From an uncultured Lachnospiraceae bacterium (GTDB lineage: Bacteria; Bacillota; Clostridia; Lachnospirales; Lachnospiraceae), in assembly GCA_910585715.1 (NCBI GenBank), contig CAJUEX010000032.1:1-37134 (forward strand): a stretch of 37,134 nucleotides of DNA, in the 5' to 3' direction. Numbering within the stretch: position 1 is the stretch's first letter; each line of letters begins with the position of its first letter. The notes beneath the pieces were generated by a model that was not told where the DNA came from, did not search any database, and saw only the letters and a program-made list of their open reading frames with translations. Both the position numbers and the translations under genes were made by a program. This document shows, piece after piece, positions 17,541 to 24,598 of this stretch.

Positions 17541-18932
17541 AAAATTTACTGCCTCCTTCATTTCCGGTATATTTTTCATTATATATGCCTTTATCATTGC
17601 CGCACGATTTCTATTGATTTCTTTATCTGCACGAATCCGTATCATAATATTTGTAAAAACAGCCGTTGGATATGGCGTATCGCTCAATATGGCATTCATA
17701 AATCCTCCCGTCAATATTGGCTGTATTTCCTTTTTGGAAGACTTTTTATTTACTGTTTCAAATAATATGCCTCTTGGTGACGGATATTTTTTCTTTAAAA
17801 AGGCGGGCATTTGAATTTCAAGCCTTTTATAATGCGCTTCTATATTTTTTATCATGTCTCCAAAGGTTCCGGCATAAAAGAAACGTACAGAAAGTCTTGC
17901 TGCATTTGGAGAAAGTCCCAATATATAAAATTTCGTATCGGGACTCATATCACTTTCCTTATATCTGCATGGATTCCCTCTGGCAATTGACTGCATTACA
18001 TCTAACAACTTATCTTCATCAGATTCTTCGGCTTCTCCCAACAGTTCCAAAAAGAAATCCGAATATTCCTCCTCCCCTGTGTCCGCCCAATATACCATTG
18101 TAGTCTCTCCAATGCTCTGGTGGAATTCTTTCTTCTCAAGAAGATAATTAAGGGCTTTTCCATAAGCTGCTGCCGCATATTCGGAAACCGGCGCATTTGC
18201 TCCCTGGCTTTTCCCATAGGATTCAAATGCAGGCGCATTATAGGATACCAATGCCGCTCCACTGGATTGTGCGCCCCGCACCCCCTTTATCAATGGATGC
18301 AGCCGGGCAACCGGAGCAACTTGTCCAGTTACAAGACATCTTTTTTTCTCCCCTGCCTGCTCCTGCTTGCAATATTGATTCCAGGCTTCCACAATTTTTT
18401 CATTTTTCTGCAACTCCTCTGTAGTTTCATAAGAACGAAATACAAGATTTGTGGCAGCTAATAAATCTTCTATGGAAATACCTATTTTATCCCTGTGTTG
18501 GTCAAAATCCCATTTTTGAAAAAACAGACATATGCTTTTTGCTTCTCTGGAATCTACAGCTTCAAGCAGTTTCTGGTGATATTCGGAAGCTGCCTGGAAA
18601 TATTCCTGTGCTTTCTTCCTGTTCTTCTCCGTTTCATCTTCTGTTCCGGACTCCAGCCATGCCCCCAGCAGATATTTTGCATTATCACACATAAAATTAG
18701 GAGAAATCTTACTGGATCTTCCTTTTTGCAACGGAACTTCCCTGCTGACAGAAACCAAAACCTGCTTTTTCCCTCTTGTCTCCTGAACCATAAGGGATTG
18801 AATCCCCTGAAAATTTCCTTCTCCATCAATGGTAATGGCATAAGATACTTTTGCAGTGCTCCATCCGTCTCTGCCAACCTTATTTTCTCTTGCCAATTGT
18901 TCATAACATTCTGTCAATGCCTGTAAAATCAT
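17136..18932 (-). CDS. cas8c: Cascade large subunit Cas8c (Csd1)
   Basis: Recognises the PAM (TTC in characterised I-C systems) and recruits Cas3. 598 aa, matching Csd1 in length and layout: MILQALTECYEQLARE at the start, the RCLVTGQVAPVARLHPLIKGVRGAQSSGAALVSYNAPAFESYGK region, ADTGEEEYSDFF, and RLSVRFFYAGTFGDMI. The start overlaps the cas5 stop by ATGA, with GAGG 7 nt upstream. The last 134 codons have their own ribosome site and probably also make Cas11c. Confidence 0.98.
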   Translation of the reverse strand: MILQALTECYEQLARENKVGRDGWSTAKVSYAITIDGEGNFQGIQSLMVQETRGKKQVLVSVSREVPLQKGRSSKISPNFMCDNAKYLLGAWLESGTEDETEKNRKKAQEYFQAASEYHQKLLEAVDSREAKSICLFFQKWDFDQHRDKIGISIEDLLAATNLVFRSYETTEELQKNEKIVEAWNQYCKQEQAGEKKRCLVTGQVAPVARLHPLIKGVRGAQSSGAALVSYNAPAFESYGKSQGANAPVSEYAAAAYGKALNYLLEKKEFHQSIGETTMVYWADTGEEEYSDFFLELLGEAEESDEDKLLDVMQSIARGNPCRYKESDMSPDTKFYILGLSPNAARLSVRFFYAGTFGDMIKNIEAHYKRLEIQMPAFLKKKYPSPRGILFETVNKKSSKKEIQPILTGGFMNAILSDTPYPTAVFTNIMIRIRADKEINRNRAAMIKAYIMKNIPEMKEAVNFMGLNENSENVPYNLGRLFETLEEIQSEAYDKKDLNTTIKDKYFNSACATPAVVFPILLKLSNSHMRILKREKTGKYVFLNERIERLVGSFQEKFPKQLSLEEQGTFIVGYYHQLQKKYEKKNSGNKDIENKEEK

Positions 18933-19576
18933 CTCAACACCTCACAATCCGTAAGGTCCAACACCCCGTCTTTTAATATTGCGTGAAAAAACATAGGCTC
19001 AATACTTTCTTTTTGGTATTCTAAGTCAAATAGCATATATCCCAAGTCTTTTTCACCTGTTAATGCTGTTTTCACTTCTTTTTCTTCATAAAGGGCAAAC
19101 TTGGCGGGAAATTCTCTTACTCCAAGGTAAGGAACGTGAAAGCACTGTCCTTTTTTCAGCCTCCGTTTCATGATGTCTTGAAACTTTCCCGGATTATCCG
19201 TTTCATTTGCCTTACTGGTCATTTCAAAGTGAGCCTCTATTATATAGCGTACATCCTGCAAAACAAGCGCAGCCCTTTGCTGTATATCATCTGTGGTACA
19301 AAGATACAACTCACTTTTACTTCCCTGCATAACACTTTTGACCGATTTTGCATTTACTTTTGATTTTACCTCGTTTCTTCTGATATTGGTCATTTTTATG
19401 GGGTTGCAGACATAAATCCTGTCTATGATCCACCGAAGCCCAGGATGCCAATAGACAGCTTCCAAAATACCTCTTGCCGCAGATGGTGTCATAACCTCAT
19501 ATGATACCCGTTCTATTTTTAGTTCCGGGCGGTTGAAAGCAGCATAATCTCCCCATACTTCAACTTTAATTGCCAT
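18929..19576 (-). CDS. cas5: Cas5c (Cas5d) crRNA-processing Cascade subunit
   Basis: In type I-C this RAMP protein replaces Cas6: it cuts the pre-crRNA at the repeat hairpin and keeps the 5' handle. 215 aa: MAIKVEVWGDYAAFNRPELKIERVSY, TPSAARGILEAVYWHP, and NPGKFQDIMKRRLKKGQCFHVPYLGVREF. By recall of Bacillus halodurans Cas5d (Tyr46, Lys116, His117), Tyr42 and Lys131 correspond, but Phe132 stands where that protein has His. AAAGGAG lies 8 nt before ATG 19576; the ATG at 19582 is too close to it. First gene of the cas5-cas8c-cas7-cas4-cas1-cas2 transcript. Confidence 0.96.
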   Translation of the reverse strand: MAIKVEVWGDYAAFNRPELKIERVSYEVMTPSAARGILEAVYWHPGLRWIIDRIYVCNPIKMTNIRRNEVKSKVNAKSVKSVMQGSKSELYLCTTDDIQQRAALVLQDVRYIIEAHFEMTSKANETDNPGKFQDIMKRRLKKGQCFHVPYLGVREFPAKFALYEEKEVKTALTGEKDLGYMLFDLEYQKESIEPMFFHAILKDGVLDLTDCEVLR

Positions 19577-19599
19577 TCCCATCTCTCCTTTCTGTAGTT

Positions 19600-19628
19600 A
19601 TAGTAATACATTTTCCCTCTCTTGTCAA
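19600..19628 (-). promoter_or_regulatory. Strong promoter of the cas5c-cas2 operon
   Basis: On the minus strand: TTGACA (19628-19623), exactly 17 nt, then TACTAT (19605-19600). Transcription would begin near 19593, about 17 nt before the cas5 ATG. It is the best-looking promoter in the window and means the Cascade genes need not be read from cas3. Confidence 0.85.
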
Positions 19629-19630
19629 TG

Positions 19631-19649
19631 TTCATTTTAAAAATACGTA
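19631..19649 (+). promoter_or_regulatory. PAM plus seed target for the crRNA-like RNA, beside the cas5c promoter
   Basis: TTC (19631-19633) is followed by ATTTTAAAAATACGTA (19634-19649). The crRNA-like gene's segment after the repeat handle (19753-19768) reads ATTTTTAAAATCCGTA. 14 of 16 positions agree, and the mismatches are at positions 6 and 12. Beyond position 16 the ungapped similarity is near background. The PAM is 2 bp from the -35 box, so a bound Cascade would sit on the promoter edge. Confidence 0.8.
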
Positions 19650-19690
19650 ACAAATTTATTCTCTTGCTTCTTCTCTATTGCTTTTTCTTA

Positions 19691-19699
19691 TGATATAAT
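19691..19699 (+). promoter_or_regulatory. Extended -10 promoter of the crRNA-like gene
   Basis: TGATATAAT is an exact TGnTATAAT extended -10, with only a weak -35 (TTCTCT, 19671-19676, 17-nt spacing). It faces away from the cas5c promoter and would start an RNA near 19706, 15 nt before the pseudo-repeat hairpin. Confidence 0.65.
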
Positions 19700-19705
19700 C
19701 CACTT

Positions 19706-19808
19706 GTCAATAGCCCTTTACCAATACGTAAAGTGTTGTTGTGGATTGAAATATTTTTAAAATCCGTAGTGCAAATGGTTCTTAAAAATCCAAAACCATT
19801 TGTACTAC
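19706..19808 (+). ncRNA. Putative crRNA-like regulatory RNA (CreR-like) between cas3 and cas5c
   Basis: A solitary pseudo-repeat on the strand opposite to the cas genes. TGTGGATTGAAAT (19740-19752) equals the last 13 nt of the array repeat. Before it, CAATAC-GTAAA-GTGTTG (19722-19738) forms a 6-bp stem with a 5-nt loop, the same geometry as ACTCCC-TTGGC-GGGAGT in the true repeat but with unrelated stem sequence and two extra bases before the tail. The spacer-like segment starts at 19753. No second repeat follows; a 15-bp hairpin (19766-19808) may define the 3' end. Proposed role: guide Cascade to the cas5c promoter and repress it. Exact ends and expression are inferred. Confidence 0.75.
19766..19808. 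terminator. 15-bp hairpin after cas3
   Basis: GTAGTGCAAATGGTT (19766-19780) pairs with AACCATTTGTACTAC (19794-19808), one mismatch, 13-nt loop. On the minus strand it lies 11 nt past the cas3 stop and is followed by GGATTTTAAAAATATTT, so it may terminate cas3. On the plus strand it is the likely end of the crRNA-like RNA, though no U-run follows on that side. Confidence 0.6.
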
Positions 19809-19819
19809 ACCCATTTCCT

Positions 19820-21976
19820 CTAAACCATCAAAAACAAATCGTCCCCGCATACCAGCCCCATATCCTCCTGATAAAGCATAATACTCTGCAGCACAGCAAC
19901 TCCTTCCACTACTTCATATATGTGTCCATCATTCAAAAGTCTTTCATAGTCATATTCATACAAATTAACAGAGTACATTCCCAATTTCCTTAATATATTT
20001 TTAAACCCATATCCCTCCTTTACAGCTCTCTCCAATTCCTCTGTCAACTGCCTTGCTTCCTCTTCTATTGGAATAATAAGCATCTTGGTATGATTATCAA
20101 TCAGGTGAAATATTTCACCGACTTTTTTAAAGGGCATTTTAATCCCTTCCATTCCGCTTTCAAATGCCTGAATAATATGAAAATGGTCCAGAGTTTCTTC
20201 ATCAAGCCCCTGTAATGCCTGAAAATAGTAATGAATTGCCTCTAAGGTATCAAAGCTGTTAAACTTTGCTATCGTCTCATTAGTCATTTCAATGTTTTTT
20301 TCTATCAGCCGCAGGTTTTCCCCCTGCAGGTCAAATACCTTGACCCGGCTTTCTTCCGCCTTCCTCTTTCCTTCCCTGTTACACCTGCCTGCTGCCTGTA
20401 CAATAGAATCAATTCCTGCTTTTTCCCGGAATACAGACGGGAAATCAATATCAACCCTGGCTTCAATTAAAGATGTGGATATAACTCTTACAATCTGCTC
20501 TTCCCCGCCATTTGAATTATCCAGTTTCTGTTTTATATCTCTTATTACCTTTTTCCTATGAAACGGAGTCATATTGGTGGATAAATGATACCTTCCCTCT
20601 TTGGGCATCCCTTTAAATATTTCCTGGGCAGTTTTCTTTTTATTCACAATGGTAAGAATTTTTCTTTCCTTATTTATTTTTTCAAGCAGTTCATCCATGG
20701 TATATGTTCCCATTACGCTGATTTGATTTCTTTTTAATGCTGCAAAATACCTGGAATGCTCTTCACATATTTCCCGAATCTTTAATGGCTCAAACCATTT
20801 ATTCAATGCGGGCTGTGTTGCAGTACATAAAACTGCAGTTGCATGATAATTGGTCACCAACTCCTGTATTGCCCTTACACAGGGTTTTAAGTAATTCAGG
20901 GGCAGCATTTGCGCTTCATCAAATATAATGACGCTATTGGAAATATTATGTAATTTTCTACATTTGGACACTTTGTTTGCAAACAGGGAATCAAAAAATT
21001 GTACATTTGTTGTTACAATCAAAGGGGCATCCCAGTTTTCTATCGACAGCTTATGACGTTGAAAAAATTCATCCTCTTCCTTCTTTTCACATAAGGAATT
21101 GGAGTGGTGTTCCACCACATTTTTTTCTCCAACAATTTTCCGAAATACCTCTGCATTCTGCTCTATTATGCTGCTGTATGGTATCACATAAATGACCCGC
21201 TCCAGCCCCTTTTCTTTGGCATGGGTCAGGGCAAATGCCAGGGATGATATTGTTTTTCCTCCTCCTGTGGGCACTGTCAAAGAATACAGACCCCTTTCAC
21301 CTTTTCCCTTCTCCAGACACTCCTTCAAAATATTGGTGCGTATTCTGTTTATTTCTTCTTTTTTATCATTTTCAACCATCCAGGGAGCAATGTGCCTTGT
21401 TAATCGTTCATACAGGCAGTGAATGGAATCGTATCCGCCTCTTTCCACACTGCCATTCAGCATAAATTTTTCTGTCTGAATAAAATCAGCATCCACTAAT
21501 GCAGAATACAGCATACGAATGAAAAAGGACCGGGAAAAAGGATTCATTTGGGGTTCCTGAACGGCTTTTAGGAAAATTTCATTTGAATAGCTACTGTAGT
21601 CTTCGATGCAGTCCGCTTTCTTTAAACGCCTGATCAAGCAACTGTCTTCATTATCCTTTCCGTTTGGAATGCCCGCATGGTGGCCTGCAACTGCAAAAGC
21701 TGCTACCGGCATTTTTCTTTTCTGCATCTCAATTGCACCGGCTGTAGAATGGTCCACCTGCATTTCCGGCCTCCCATTTATTTTCTCCTGAAAAGCCGCA
21801 GAATACTTTCCAATGTCATGTGCCAGTCCTGTTATGTATGCATAATCTCCCACGTTCATTTCTGCAGTTCCAAAATGCAGCGCAAACTGACGTGCCAGTT
21901 CTGCAACATCCTTTAAATGCGTTTCGATTGTTTCTTCTCTTTCGTCAATGCGGTGTGCTATTTTTTTCTTTTCCAT
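19820..21976 (-). CDS. cas3: CRISPR-associated helicase-nuclease Cas3 (type I-C)
   Basis: Recruited by target-bound Cascade to nick, unwind and degrade invader DNA. 718 aa with an N-terminal HD nuclease (His20, His53-Asp54 in AHDIGK, His76, His99-His100) fused to an SF2 helicase: Walker A VPTGGGKT (235-242), DEAQ box (353-356), TATQPAL, and motif VI QAAGRCNREG (527-536). All key residues are present, so it looks active. AAAGGTGAG precedes the ATG. A predicted promoter at 22045-22053 and a hairpin after the stop suggest a transcript separate from the Cascade genes. Confidence 0.98.
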   Translation of the reverse strand: MEKKKIAHRIDEREETIETHLKDVAELARQFALHFGTAEMNVGDYAYITGLAHDIGKYSAAFQEKINGRPEMQVDHSTAGAIEMQKRKMPVAAFAVAGHHAGIPNGKDNEDSCLIRRLKKADCIEDYSSYSNEIFLKAVQEPQMNPFSRSFFIRMLYSALVDADFIQTEKFMLNGSVERGGYDSIHCLYERLTRHIAPWMVENDKKEEINRIRTNILKECLEKGKGERGLYSLTVPTGGGKTISSLAFALTHAKEKGLERVIYVIPYSSIIEQNAEVFRKIVGEKNVVEHHSNSLCEKKEEDEFFQRHKLSIENWDAPLIVTTNVQFFDSLFANKVSKCRKLHNISNSVIIFDEAQMLPLNYLKPCVRAIQELVTNYHATAVLCTATQPALNKWFEPLKIREICEEHSRYFAALKRNQISVMGTYTMDELLEKINKERKILTIVNKKKTAQEIFKGMPKEGRYHLSTNMTPFHRKKVIRDIKQKLDNSNGGEEQIVRVISTSLIEARVDIDFPSVFREKAGIDSIVQAAGRCNREGKRKAEESRVKVFDLQGENLRLIEKNIEMTNETIAKFNSFDTLEAIHYYFQALQGLDEETLDHFHIIQAFESGMEGIKMPFKKVGEIFHLIDNHTKMLIIPIEEEARQLTEELERAVKEGYGFKNILRKLGMYSVNLYEYDYERLLNDGHIYEVVEGVAVLQSIMLYQEDMGLVCGDDLFLMV

Positions 21977-22044
21977 ATTCTCACCTTTATCAATAATGTA
22001 TTTTGATTGTTTTAAAAATCCGTTTCAAAAATAAATGATATTTT

Positions 22045-22053
22045 ATTGTATCA
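22045..22053 (-). promoter_or_regulatory. Predicted extended -10 promoter of cas3
   Basis: On the minus strand TGATACAAT (22053-22045) matches an extended -10; the -35 at 17-nt spacing (TGTTTT) is poor. It gives a leader of about 60 nt before the cas3 ATG. That leader contains TTTTAAAAATCCGT (22010-22023), which resembles the crRNA-like RNA's guide. Confidence 0.5.
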
Positions 22054-22213
22054 TATTGATAGACCAAAAAACAGTACAAAATTAAATTGTAGAGAAAAGT
22101 TAAATAAATTTTGAACGAAGATTTTGTTATAATATTCAAAAGCAAAAAATTATAAATTTAATAGAAAATGAGTTTTTTAATATTTATACTTTTTAATTCG
22201 GTATATAATGTAC

Positions 22214-22250
22214 AAAAAAAGAACAGCTTACACAAAAACAAACTGTTCTT
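22214..22250 (-). terminator. Terminator after the Spx/ArsC-like gene
   Basis: On the minus strand AAGAACAG, a 16-nt loop, CTGTTCTT, then a T-run: a standard intrinsic terminator just past the stop at 22267. It insulates cas3 from its upstream neighbour. Confidence 0.8.
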
Positions 22251-22266
22251 CCCTCTTTACAAAACA

Positions 22267-22620
22267 CTAATATTTCGCCTTCTCATCCCACTCACTTTCC
22301 TTAAATCCAACCAAAACCATCTCATCCCCCACCAGAACGGGTCTCTTCACCAGCATTCCATCCGAAGCCAGAAGTTGATACTGCTCCTCCTCAGACATCC
22401 CCGGCAGCTTGTCCTTTAGCCCCATCTCCTTATACAACATTCCGCTGGTATTAAAAAACTTCTTTAAGGGCAGTCCGCTTTTTTCATGCCACTCCTTTAA
22501 CTCAGCAGCGCTTGGATTCTGTGCCTTTATATCCCTGTCCTCATAAGAAATTCCCTTTTCATCCAGCCACTTCTTTGCCTTCCGGCAGGTTGTGCATTTT
22601 GGATACTCTACAAATAACAT
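22267..22620 (-). CDS. Spx/ArsC-family thioredoxin-fold protein
   Basis: 117 aa, cytoplasmic, of the ArsC/Spx/YffB superfamily. It has a redox Cys-x-x-Cys at the N-terminus (YPKCTTCRKAKKWLDEKG), the DIKAQNPSAAELKEW segment, FFNTSG, and VKRPVLVGDEMVLVGFKESEW at the C-terminus. Members act as arsenate reductase, as RNA-polymerase-binding stress regulators (Spx, MgsR), or as uncharacterised thiol proteins. There are no arsenic genes nearby and no RxR-type Spx signature that I can place, so function is left open. AAAGGAGG lies 8 nt before the ATG. Single-gene transcript ending at 22214-22250. Confidence 0.9.
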   Translation of the reverse strand: MLFVEYPKCTTCRKAKKWLDEKGISYEDRDIKAQNPSAAELKEWHEKSGLPLKKFFNTSGMLYKEMGLKDKLPGMSEEEQYQLLASDGMLVKRPVLVGDEMVLVGFKESEWDEKAKY

Positions 22621-22789
22621 GTTAATTTCCTCCTTTATTCCTGCATAAGCAGTTTCTTAATATTCATACTCTTTCCATAACATTTTCTATAATCATGCTA
22701 TCTTTCTGTCGCTCATCCTTATTTTCATAACATATATCAATAAGTTTTTCAAGTACTGAAATCTGAGCTTATCCACTACCAATAAAATA

Positions 22790-22830
22790 AACGGTGTAAA
22801 AACCCTAAGCAATTAAGGCCTTACACCGTT
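22790..22830 (-). terminator. Terminator after the lipoprotein gene
   Basis: AACGGTGTAA (22790-22799) and TTACACCGTT (22821-22830) form a 10-bp stem; the minus strand continues TATTTTATT. It lies about 45 nt past the lipoprotein stop. Confidence 0.6.
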
Positions 22831-22873
22831 TTCCTCTTTGGCATACCATTCACCAAATCATCAATAAACCTAT

Positions 22874-23626
22874 TTAGTCATAAGACGTTTCTAATAATTT
22901 CTCAAATTCAAATTTCGTAATAACAAGACCGCCTGCACTCTCTTCCGCTTCTTTACATGCAGCCTCATATGCCTCATCATCTACTATTCCATCTTCATCA
23001 CAAAAATCTTCTACATCAGGCCATGAAACTGACGCCTCACCGGAAGTCAGGCTATACAAATAGCTGCCCTGACGCCTTGAAAGATAGCCGCCGGTGGAAG
23101 CACTTAAGAATTCCGTTTTTTCATCCTCCTCAAAAGCAATGCCAAGCTCTTCCAGATGGGCTACAAGCTCTGACGGTTCTGTTTCAAAAATATCTTTTCC
23201 GTTTACAGTAACGCTGGCTTCATCAGGATTGCCCAGCCCGTCCGATACTGTCATTTGATATATCTTGCATTTTTCCAAAGGCTGGCTGGTCAAAGAATTG
23301 TTATAAAGGTATACAATCATACAGGAAGATACCGCTTTCTTCCCATCTTCTGTGGGGACGCCGATATGCCAGCTTTCCAGGCTGTAAGTATTTCCTTTCA
23401 TTTCTTCACAGGAAGCCAAATCAACAATAGTGCCATCCGTTTCACACAAAACAAGACCGTTGTCATACATTTTTTGTATTGTTTCATCCATGGGCACCTT
23501 GCAGCCCGCAATTTCAACATCAAGCAGGATACCTCTTATAGAGCTGCACCCCTGCAACAGTATGCTGCTAAAAAGCAATGCACAAAGAGTAATTATAACT
23601 GGTTTTTTTCTTTTTATCTGATTCAT
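22874..23626 (-). CDS. Putative lipoprotein, unknown function
   Basis: 250 aa with a clear lipoprotein signal: basic MNQIKRKKP, a hydrophobic stretch, and the lipobox LQGC near residue 27. The mature part is acidic, soluble and exported to the outer face of the membrane. It has segments such as NGLVLCETDGTIVDLASCEEMKGNTYSLESWHIGVPTEDGKK and a C-terminus rich in Asp and Glu. I do not recognise the family. GGAGG lies 14 nt before the ATG, a rather long spacing. It stands alone between terminators. Confidence 0.8.
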   Translation of the reverse strand: MNQIKRKKPVIITLCALLFSSILLQGCSSIRGILLDVEIAGCKVPMDETIQKMYDNGLVLCETDGTIVDLASCEEMKGNTYSLESWHIGVPTEDGKKAVSSCMIVYLYNNSLTSQPLEKCKIYQMTVSDGLGNPDEASVTVNGKDIFETEPSELVAHLEELGIAFEEDEKTEFLSASTGGYLSRRQGSYLYSLTSGEASVSWPDVEDFCDEDGIVDDEAYEAACKEAEESAGGLVITKFEFEKLLETSYD

Positions 23627-23757
23627 TTTATCTATCTTACCTCCACTTTTGTTCTTTTCTTTTGCTTTGACATATGTATAGATACAGGCTACCGGAAATC
23701 CACTTCATCCCGGCAGCCATCTTAAACTATATCCTGGTTTATTATTCCTTGTTTTCT

Positions 23758-24438
23758 CTATTTGGACGGAACCATCCGGATAATCCTGCCTGCAAACTCA
23801 TTAAAGTTCTGAGTCTGTAAAATTACCTTCCCCGGTCCTGTCAGTTTAGTAAGGAACAATCCCTCTCCCCCAAGGAAAATATTTTTCAGCCCCTTCACCG
23901 TTTCAATCTCATAGGAAACGCTTTTCTCAAATCCAACCACGTTTCCGGTGTCTACCTTCAGCACTTCTCCCGGAGCCAGGTCCTTTACCACCTTATTGCC
24001 GTCAATCTCCAAAAATACCATGCCGCTTCCGGAAATATCCTGCAGGATAAATCCTTCCCCGCCAAATAATCCGGCTGAAAATCTCTTAGTAAAGGTAACG
24101 GAAAGATTCACACCCTCCTGAGCACAGAGAAATGCTCCCTTCTGACAGATTAAACCGCCGTTTGGGCCGATATTCACAGGCATGATTTCGCCTGCCACTG
24201 TAGAAGCAAAAGCAATGGTGCTGCCTGCCCTTTCCGCCTTATATGTAGCCATAAAAAGGGATTCTCCCGCAAACATCCTGCCAAGGCTTTTTCCAAGGCC
24301 TCCCTTCATATTGGAATCCATGGAAATACCTTCCGTCATCCATGCCATACCTCCTGACTGAGTATACATGGACTCTCCCGGCTCATCAAAAGTGACCTCT
24401 ACCGCTGGCATTGTATCGCCTAAAATCTTATACTGCAT
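23758..24438 (-). CDS. AIM24 / TIGR00266 family protein
   Basis: 226-aa soluble beta-rich protein of the AIM24 (TIGR00266) family. It has the repeated Gly-rich strands of the family: SMYTQSGGMAWMTEGISMDSNMKGGLGKSLGRMFAGESLFMATYKA, FILQDISGSGMVFLEIDGNKVVKDLAPGEVLKVDTGNVVGFE, and GLFLTKLTGPGKVILQTQNFNEFA. The biochemical role is unknown; bacterial members are often near stress or envelope genes. GGGGG precedes the ATG at 7 nt. It has no operon partner here. Confidence 0.92.
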   Translation of the reverse strand: MQYKILGDTMPAVEVTFDEPGESMYTQSGGMAWMTEGISMDSNMKGGLGKSLGRMFAGESLFMATYKAERAGSTIAFASTVAGEIMPVNIGPNGGLICQKGAFLCAQEGVNLSVTFTKRFSAGLFGGEGFILQDISGSGMVFLEIDGNKVVKDLAPGEVLKVDTGNVVGFEKSVSYEIETVKGLKNIFLGGEGLFLTKLTGPGKVILQTQNFNEFAGRIIRMVPSK

Positions 24439-24598
24439 AAAATTACCCCCATATTTTTATTTTTTCCTTCCCATTTTATCAAAAAAAGGAAAACCAGTCT
24501 ACTATTTTCTTGTTGAACATTCAATCTAAAATTTATCCCTATCTGGTATCAATCAACATTCAAAAATAAACATACAAAAATCCATTACCAGCCTGCCC

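Noticed and set aside
22125..22419. Plus-strand extended -10 (TGTTATAAT, 22125-22133) followed by a small frame at 22168, considered as a CreT-like toxin
   Set aside because: No ribosome site before the ATG; the frame runs through the terminator and antisense to the Spx/ArsC-like gene. A short RNA cannot be excluded, but there is no support for a toxin.
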